Below, one piece after another: positions 6,672-11,575 of a DNA stretch of 11,575 nucleotides. How positions within the stretch are numbered: position 1 is the first letter of the stretch; each line of letters opens with the position of its first letter. The position numbers and the translations under genes were made by a program. The notes under the pieces are model-generated. The model had not been told where the DNA came from and did no database searches. It saw only the letters and a list, made by a program, of their open reading frames with translations. Source of the stretch: Mariaggregatimicrobium sp964498785 (GTDB lineage: Bacteria; Zhuqueibacterota; Zhuqueibacteria; Thermofontimicrobiales; Thiofontviventaceae); NCBI GenBank assembly GCA_964498785.1, contig CAZCJL010000169.1, positions 1 through 11,575 of the forward strand. The letters are read 5' to 3'.

Positions 6672-6895
6672 GCAATTTATTTTACAGCAATTATCCTCAG
6701 CCCCAATTTAAAAATTATCCTGCCGAATATAATATTCCGGATCAACTAACAATTAAATTAATCCATGGCCAGGAAATATTTGACGATGATTTATTTTTTA
6801 AAAAAGATACCCACGTCATCCGTATGCTGTATGAAAAATTACGTAAAATAAAGTTTCCCGGAAAAATGCCACTTATTTTGTTAAATCAAACCTAA
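6665..6895 (+). CDS. doubtful small hypothetical protein
   Basis: This 76-residue frame fills most of the 315-nt gap between the glycosyltransferase stop and the lipid kinase start. Its composition is ordinary for a soluble protein (many Tyr, Phe, Asp, Lys and Pro, few Ser runs). Codons look like those of the neighbours. I recognise no domain or signal peptide. Against it: there is no Shine-Dalgarno sequence, the ATG coincides with the likely -35 box of the divergent operon, and the last 4 bases overlap the convergent glycosyltransferase stop. It may be a small real gene or a chance frame. Apart from this frame and the promoter and hairpin listed, I see nothing else in the gap, and no clear terminator for the glycosyltransferase gene. 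Confidence 0.3.
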   Translation: MSSNLFYSNYPQPQFKNYPAEYNIPDQLTIKLIHGQEIFDDDLFFKKDTHVIRMLYEKLRKIKFPGKMPLILLNQT

Positions 6896-7569
6896 TCTAC
6901 AAATCGATATTTTATCAACGCCCACAATGCCGGGAAAAAATCTTTCCATGAAATTTTTTTGCCTTCAGAATAACTTCGGCCGTAATAGGTGATAGGGACT
7001 TCAACAACTTTTAAATTTTGCTTAAATACTTTTGCGGTTAATTCGGGTTCAAGGTCAAATTTATTTGAACGTATTGTAATTGCCCGGAATACTTCCGCGC
7101 GAAAGGCCTTATAACCACATTCCATATCTGATAAAATTGTATTATAAAGAATATTGGTGCACAAAGACAGCAGCTTATTTCCGAAATAATGCCAAAAATA
7201 AAAAACCCGATGTGAACCTAAAAATCGACTTCCGTACACTACATCAGAGCCACCAGTCTGGATCGGTCGAATCATCAGTTCAAAATCTTCTGGTTGATAT
7301 TCGAGATCAGCGTCCTGAATGATAACGACGTCCCCCTCGATATGCGCCTGTGCAGTTCGTACAGCAGCTCCCTTACCCTGATTTTTATCATGGAACAGCA
7401 TTTTATAGTGCAAACCTGACAACGATTTAATGTATTCTCTTGTTCCGTCTGTGGAGTAATCATCGACAATGATTATTTCCATATTAAAAGGTTGCGATTC
7501 AATACGTTCCAGAATGAGCGGGAGAGTTTTCACTTCATTATAAACAGGAATAATTACTGATATTTTCAT
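6892..7569 (-). CDS. family 2 glycosyltransferase, DPM1/polyprenyl-phosphate sugar synthase-like
   Basis: This 225-residue cytoplasmic or membrane-associated GT-A enzyme most resembles dolichol-phosphate mannosyltransferase-type proteins, which load a sugar onto a polyprenyl phosphate. It begins directly with the nucleotide-binding strand MKISVIIPVYNE, then IIIVDDYSTDGT (32-43), NQGKGAAVRTA (63-73), the metal-binding DAD (86-88), YGSRF (112-116), ECGYKAFR (150-157) and FDLEPELTAK (171-180). There are no C-terminal membrane helices, unlike ArnC/GtrB-type relatives. A GTG two codons upstream would also fit the frame, but it lies between the -10 box and the predicted transcription start, so ATG at 7567-7569 is chosen. 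The donor could be GDP-mannose or UDP-glucose. It may feed the glycan made by the genes on its other side, although it is transcribed away from them. Confidence 0.88.
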   Translation of the reverse strand: MKISVIIPVYNEVKTLPLILERIESQPFNMEIIIVDDYSTDGTREYIKSLSGLHYKMLFHDKNQGKGAAVRTAQAHIEGDVVIIQDADLEYQPEDFELMIRPIQTGGSDVVYGSRFLGSHRVFYFWHYFGNKLLSLCTNILYNTILSDMECGYKAFRAEVFRAITIRSNKFDLEPELTAKVFKQNLKVVEVPITYYGRSYSEGKKISWKDFFPALWALIKYRFVD

Positions 7570-7575
7570 AGGCAC

Positions 7576-7604
7576 AATATAATTAACTTAGCCCAAAATT
7601 GCAA
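7576..7604 (-). promoter_or_regulatory. promoter of the GT2 gene, predicting a leaderless mRNA
   Basis: TTGCAA (7599-7604) is spaced exactly 17 nt from TATATT (7576-7581) on the minus strand. Only GTGCCT separates the -10 box from the ATG, so position +1 falls on or next to the A of the start codon. No Shine-Dalgarno sequence exists, which fits leaderless translation. Confidence 0.65.
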
Positions 7605-8041
7605 GTTGTTTTATTAACGAATTGTCGAACTATTTTCTTAAAATTCCCAGTGTCGCCCCTTCAAATTATTTTAAAAATTAGCAATAGCGCCGGAATAAAG
7701 CGCCCCCCTTTTAATATGACCGAATCTACTTACAGCAGTGTTAGAAAACCGAATACACCAAGTCGTGCCAGCAAGATAACAGCGAATGTTAAGAATTGAA
7801 CGGGATCAGGAGTTATTTTAATGAAAAACAGATAAATGGATTCTCATAACTTATTCAGCTTCAAATTTATTCATAAACCAGAAAAATATATGATGTGCAA
7901 GGCTTGTACTTTAAAATCTTTTCAATTTCAGGTAAACTGCTCAGCACTTCCATCAATAAATTCCTTGCAATTCATAGAAAATATTTGTAAATTTTTATTC
8001 CTTTTTATATTTGCAATTTTTAATTTCATTTGGACAGAGTA
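7605..8041. other. 437-nt divergent intergenic region with a possible gene relic
   Basis: No convincing gene lies here. Plus-strand frames starting at 7599 and 7836 have no ribosome binding site and an unprotein-like composition. On the minus strand, 7730-7843 is open between two stops and reads as a hydrophobic stretch including FLTFAVILLARLGVFGFLTLL. It has no start codon, so it may be the decayed C-terminus of a lost membrane protein. C-rich patches stand out near 7701-7708. The right end holds a candidate promoter for the GT4 gene. Confidence 0.4.
7984..8013 (+). promoter_or_regulatory. candidate promoter of the GT4/methyltransferase pair
   Basis: TATATTTG (8006-8013) lies 29 nt before the ATG. 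An upstream TTTG (7984-7987) sits at the distance of the Bacteroidota-type TTTG/TAnnTTTG promoter. Read as sigma-70, TTGTAA (7985-7990) has a spacer of only 15 nt. The region is so AT-rich that chance matches are likely. Confidence 0.35.
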
Positions 8042-9235
8042 ATGAAAAAACGAATTGGCATGATCCTGGATCAGCGTTTTCCTCCTGATGCACGTGTTGA
8101 AAATGAAGCGACATCTCTGGCAAATAATGGACACGAAGTTTACTTATGGTGCTATACCTATTCCAATGAACCATTATATCAAAAATATAAGGGATTTCAT
8201 ATCATCCGAAATTATATTTCCCGTTTTTGGATGAAAAAAATGCGTGCTTTGGTTTCTGTATTTCCGATATATAACTACTATTTAATTCTCAAGATTTCAT
8301 CTTTCATTCAAAAATATGATATTAACATTCTGCATATTCATGACCTGTATTTATTAGGAGCTGCATTAAAATTAAAGAACAAATTTGGCGTCAAAATCGT
8401 CAGCGATCTTCATGAAAACTATGTGGAGGGGCTTAAGCAATACGCTTTTGCAAATACATTTCCGGGAAATATAATAATCAGCATCAAAAAATGGCAAAAA
8501 CTTGAAAAAAAATGGTTGGAACAAGTCGATAAAATTATTGTTGTTGTTGAAGAAGCAATCAACCGTGTTTCACAAATAGGAATAGATCATAATAAAATTT
8601 ATCCTGTACAAAATTATTTAAACCAGGCTGAGTTCAAAAGCTATGGAACAAACAACGAAATTATTAAAAAATATAAAGATGAATTTATCATCAGCTATAT
8701 TGGTTATTTTGATTATCATCGTGGATTACATATTTTAATTAGCGGATTTGCTACATTTATAAAAAATAAAACTTCTCCGATAAAATTATTATTAATCGGA
8801 GATGGACGTATTTGCAACGAACTTAAAGAATTAGCCCAAAAATTACATATTGCGGAATTCGTTGAATTTACAGGATATGAACATTATAAAAAAATACCGT
8901 CATATATAAAAGCCAGTGATGTCTGTGTAATACCACACCTAAAATCAGTTCATACAGATAATACGTTGCCGCATAAGTTATGTCAATACATGTATATGGA
9001 AAAACCGGTACTTGTCAGTGATTGTGATCCCTTAAAAAGAATCGTAACAGAGTGTGAATGTGGTAAAGTTTTTATAAATTCCAATCAAGAAAGTTGCGCC
9101 GAAATGCTGGATTGGTTTTATGATAATAAAGATATGCTAGAAAAACTTGGTAATTCAGGAAGAATTTGGCTGGATAAAAAGTATAATTGGACAACTGCTG
9201 AAAAAACATTGTTAAAACTATATGAACAGTTATAA
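8042..9235 (+). CDS. family 4 (GT-B) glycosyltransferase
   Basis: This 397-residue protein has the two Rossmann domains of GT4 enzymes. The N-terminal half (about 1-175) contains HIHDLYLLGA (98-107) and SDLHENYVEG (121-130). The C-terminal half (about 215-375) contains GYFDYHRGLHIL (221-232), LLIGDGR (250-256), FTGY (276-279) and the donor-site block NTLPHKLCQYMYMEKPVLVSD (307-327). The usual EGxP...E motif is replaced by a TDNTLPHK form, as in several surface-polysaccharide GT4 enzymes. A TTG at 8030 is in frame, but ATG at 8042 gives the normal N-terminus; no strong Shine-Dalgarno sequence is seen. Donor and acceptor sugars cannot be deduced. The gene overlaps the methyltransferase gene by 14 nt, and the pair faces a flippase gene, pointing to an O-antigen or exopolysaccharide pathway. 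Confidence 0.88.
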   Translation: MKKRIGMILDQRFPPDARVENEATSLANNGHEVYLWCYTYSNEPLYQKYKGFHIIRNYISRFWMKKMRALVSVFPIYNYYLILKISSFIQKYDINILHIHDLYLLGAALKLKNKFGVKIVSDLHENYVEGLKQYAFANTFPGNIIISIKKWQKLEKKWLEQVDKIIVVVEEAINRVSQIGIDHNKIYPVQNYLNQAEFKSYGTNNEIIKKYKDEFIISYIGYFDYHRGLHILISGFATFIKNKTSPIKLLLIGDGRICNELKELAQKLHIAEFVEFTGYEHYKKIPSYIKASDVCVIPHLKSVHTDNTLPHKLCQYMYMEKPVLVSDCDPLKRIVTECECGKVFINSNQESCAEMLDWFYDNKDMLEKLGNSGRIWLDKKYNWTTAEKTLLKLYEQL

Positions 9236-9992
9236 GGATGACCGCAACCTTTATGAGGATACTGAACACTGGGAAAATTTAACATTATCAAAATATGAGC
9301 AGGAAAAAATTGAAATAATTCGCCAAATAATTCCTGCTGATGTAAACTCTATTGCAGATATTGGTTGTGGAAACGGAATAATTACAAATCAATTAATTGA
9401 TAACTGGTCTGTTATTGGTGTTGACAGAAGCTGGGCAGCGTTACAATTTGTTAAATCGAACAAACTGCAGGCTGAAATAAATAATACACCTTTTAAAACG
9501 AATTCGATTGATTTAATTTTATGCAGCGAAGTATTGGAACATTTGCCTGAACCAGTTCTAGTACAATCTATAGCTGAACTGAAAAAAATTGCCCGAAAAT
9601 ATCTGTTAATAACAGTTCCTAACAATGAACTTCTTTCAAAAAATTTTATAAAGTGCCCCGAATGTTCGTTCATTTATAATGCGTCTTATCACCTGCATTC
9701 CTTTGCTAAGAAAAATATTTTCTCACTATTCCCGGAATATTCTGTAATTGAATCGTTCGAATGCGGGCAACCTGTTCGACAATTTGTACCGTTATTGTTG
9801 AAAATAAAACAACAGTATGGTAACAGTTGGGCTCGATACTCAAAGAAAAAAAACTCTATCTGTCCCAAATGTTCTCACCGATTTCTGTATATTGAAAACA
9901 AGAATTTCATATCCTTTTTATGTAATGCAGTAAACAGGTTTTTTTCTCCTCGCAAACCGTATTGGTTGGGTTTTTTGTTAAAAAAGAAATAG
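9222..9992 (+). CDS. class I SAM-dependent methyltransferase with two CPxC pairs
   Basis: This 256-residue protein has a Rossmann-type SAM domain in its N-terminal half: ADIGCGNG (45-52) for SAM binding, acidic D68 at the end of strand 2, and DLILCSEVLEHLPEP (97-111). After strand 5 (LLITVPNN, 128-135) come CPEC (C145, C148), then HLHSF (157-161), and CPKC (C214, C217). Four cysteines in two pairs suggest a structural zinc site or two zinc knuckles. The tail is basic. The ATG lies inside the end of the GT4 gene (14-nt overlap, different frame), so it is cotranscribed and probably translationally coupled. A role in methylating a glycan or its lipid or protein carrier is inferred from context; small-molecule substrates remain possible. 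Confidence 0.82.
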   Translation: MNSYKDDRNLYEDTEHWENLTLSKYEQEKIEIIRQIIPADVNSIADIGCGNGIITNQLIDNWSVIGVDRSWAALQFVKSNKLQAEINNTPFKTNSIDLILCSEVLEHLPEPVLVQSIAELKKIARKYLLITVPNNELLSKNFIKCPECSFIYNASYHLHSFAKKNIFSLFPEYSVIESFECGQPVRQFVPLLLKIKQQYGNSWARYSKKKNSICPKCSHRFLYIENKNFISFLCNAVNRFFSPRKPYWLGFLLKKK

Positions 9993-10022
9993 ACTGATAT
10001 TTGTTTCGTTTTTCTTAAATTT

Positions 10023-11510
10023 CTAAAACAGATTTCTCTTCTTCCAATTAGAAATTTTGCTCCACTTTTGCAATATCTCTTTAATCCTTACCAGTTCAAT
10101 TTCTTCATAAAAATTCAAGAAATATAATATACAAGGAAATGAAAGTAAAGCAAGTAATTTAACAGAAATTTTTAAATATAAAACACTATCTTTGAAAAAT
10201 AAAATAAATATAAAAAGTAGAAAGGCAACAGCAAACATCTTAAATATTTTACCAAACTCATAATTAACTTTAAATTGTTTTTGGCTTAAATAATAGTACA
10301 AAATACACATAATAGTCATCGATATAACCGTTGTTATTGCTGCTGCCCAATATGAATATTGGGGTATAAAAATAATATTCAATCCAAAATTAATAATTAG
10401 TCCGACAGTTGAAATGTAAGCATTATATTTATTGTTTTTAACAAAATGAAACGCTAATGACAGAATATATTGAATCGCTTTTAACAGTGCCGGAATTGTT
10501 AAAATGGGAATTATGTGATATGCAGCCCAATAATCTTCGTTTTGTGCCATTAGTTTGATTAATTCCTCTGAAAAAAGAGAAAGGCATAGCAAAGCATAAA
10601 TAATGATAAAGCAGAGATAGGTTAACACTTTTGAAAAAAAACGTTTGGCCTTTGGCTGGTCAAACATTTTAAATGCCATGGGAGAAAAGCCAGTCATGAA
10701 GGACTGTAAAAAAAACACATTTATGAATCGTGCCACTTTGTTTCCTAATGAATATATACCAACGACCTCAAAATTATGAAAATATTTTAAAATATACCGG
10801 TCGCTACTGACTAACAACACATTTGATACAGCAAGAAAAATCAAAGGGAAACTATATCTGAACATTTCCTGAAATTTTGAGAAATCGTATCTAAATATTA
10901 TATTTTTATAGATAAAAGGAATTGTGAGAACAAACAAAAAAACATTACCGATCAATCGACTGATAAAAATTCCCAGAACACCTATTTTCATAATTGCAAC
11001 AAAATAAATATTCAGACTTAACACCAAAATCAATTTCAAAGAAACAGTGATAATGTATGGTATCGATTTTTCCTGTAAACGGAATAAATTAAGAGGAACT
11101 CCGGAAATAATCTCAAATGAAACCGCTAAAAACAAAACTAAAAAATAAATATCGAAATCAGAATTTCCGAAAAACAAATTAGACCATTGATCTTTTAGAG
11201 GAATTAAAAAAAGATTGAGTAAAATCAATAAAAAAGACAGTGAGATAAAAGTTGTAAAAACAATCGATTTCTGTTTTTGTTCATCACTTTCATCGGCACA
11301 CCATCTGAGCATTGCCACAGGCAAACCAAAATTGAAAACCAATGCGATAATTTGCATGGTTACTTCCAAAATGCCAAATACACCATAATCACTTAATGTT
11401 AAGTATGAAGTATATAATGGCAATAAAATAAAACCAATTAGCTTATTTGATAAATTCCCGATACTATAAATGATTGTATGCTTTGCTGTGTTTTTCAGGG
11501 TATTTAACAT
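10023..11510 (-). CDS. Wzx-type polysaccharide flippase (MATE-like oligosaccharide exporter)
   Basis: This 495-residue integral membrane protein has roughly 12-14 hydrophobic segments spread over its whole length. It opens with the amphipathic-to-helix pattern MLNTLKNTAKHTIIYSIGN, followed by GFILLPLYTSYLTLSDYGVFGILE, typical of the RfbX/Polysacc_synt branch of the MOP superfamily. These proteins move undecaprenyl-linked oligosaccharide units across the inner membrane. Length and start match the family. The frame is open further upstream to TTG at 11537 and to the window edge, but ATG at 11510 gives the usual N-terminus. Its stop is 30 nt from the convergent methyltransferase stop, and no clean terminator lies between them. 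The gene is very AT-rich. It probably serves the same glycan as the GT4 and methyltransferase genes, although it is on the other strand. Confidence 0.9.
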   Translation of the reverse strand: MLNTLKNTAKHTIIYSIGNLSNKLIGFILLPLYTSYLTLSDYGVFGILEVTMQIIALVFNFGLPVAMLRWCADESDEQKQKSIVFTTFISLSFLLILLNLFLIPLKDQWSNLFFGNSDFDIYFLVLFLAVSFEIISGVPLNLFRLQEKSIPYIITVSLKLILVLSLNIYFVAIMKIGVLGIFISRLIGNVFLFVLTIPFIYKNIIFRYDFSKFQEMFRYSFPLIFLAVSNVLLVSSDRYILKYFHNFEVVGIYSLGNKVARFINVFFLQSFMTGFSPMAFKMFDQPKAKRFFSKVLTYLCFIIIYALLCLSLFSEELIKLMAQNEDYWAAYHIIPILTIPALLKAIQYILSLAFHFVKNNKYNAYISTVGLIINFGLNIIFIPQYSYWAAAITTVISMTIMCILYYYLSQKQFKVNYEFGKIFKMFAVAFLLFIFILFFKDSVLYLKISVKLLALLSFPCILYFLNFYEEIELVRIKEILQKWSKISNWKKRNLF

Positions 11511-11575
11511 TTCTGCTTTTCTTTTGTATCTTCTCAATATTTTATGGTAGATATGGGCGATTGCCGCTATGTCGT
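11511..11575 (-). other. upstream edge of the flippase gene
   Basis: The flippase frame continues without a stop to the window edge and reads as a plausible basic peptide (DIAAIAHIYHKILRRYKRKAE). A different minus-strand frame ends with TAA just before it and could be the tail of an upstream gene. Neither can be settled from 65 bases, and no promoter is visible. Confidence 0.3.

Noticed and set aside
6577..6675. Longer N-terminus of the lipid kinase from ATG at 6675
   Set aside because: The extra 33 residues lie over the promoter and hairpin, are unlike the family N-terminus, and the TTG at 6576 has a strong Shine-Dalgarno sequence.
7836..8134. Short frames on both strands across the GT4 start region
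   Set aside because: No ribosome binding site, unprotein-like composition, and overlap with the GT4 promoter or coding start.
9993..10022. Terminator between the convergent methyltransferase and flippase genes
   Set aside because: Only T-rich sequence with a poor, interrupted A/T inverted repeat; no stable stem could be drawn.

Overview
This is an AT-rich bacterial window with ten confidently called protein genes, one doubtful small ORF and no RNA genes that I could recognise. Four starts in the left half are preceded by clear Shine-Dalgarno sequences (M23 peptidase, RACE protein, pyrE, lipid kinase). Two of these are TTG starts and one is GTG. Sigma-70-like promoters with a 17-nt spacer and a TATATT or TATTTT -10 box recur. 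Usable Shine-Dalgarno sites argue against typical Bacteroidota. Together with the AT-richness and gene families, they suggest an uncultured or anaerobic lineage around the FCB/Calditrichota/KSB1 area. That placement is an inference and is weak.

Layout, left to right. (1) A strong minus-strand terminator (117-154) follows a membrane-anchored M23 (LytM-type) peptidoglycan hydrolase (207-1130), which has a textbook promoter and a structured leader of about 100 nt. (2) After a gene-poor AT-rich spacer come two minus-strand genes: a stand-alone homocysteine S-methyltransferase (3338-4234), then a [2Fe-2S]/ASKHA corrinoid-activating protein (1481-3328), 9 nt apart. A good terminator-type hairpin sits in the leader of this pair, downstream of a candidate promoter, so attenuation is possible. 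(3) A minus-strand operon runs lipid/prenol kinase, pyrF, pyrE (6576 down to 4509). It supplies the last two steps of UMP synthesis, and the kinase gene overlaps pyrF by ATGA. (4) A DPM1-like GT2 glycosyltransferase (6892-7569, minus) has a promoter placed so that its transcript would begin at or next to the start codon.

(5) From about 8042 the window becomes visibly more AT-rich and Shine-Dalgarno sites fade. This part is a cell-surface polysaccharide region: a GT4 glycosyltransferase (8042-9235, plus) overlaps a SAM methyltransferase carrying two CPxC pairs (9222-9992, plus). They converge on a Wzx-type flippase (10023-11510, minus), whose upstream neighbour lies outside the window. With the GT2 enzyme these genes would build, modify and export a lipid-linked glycan.

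No CRISPR array, transposon, tRNA or rRNA was seen. The least explained parts are the three structured leaders (M23, methionine genes, kinase-pyrFE), the homocysteine methyltransferase/activator pair with no corrinoid protein beside it, and the GT4/methyltransferase overlap.
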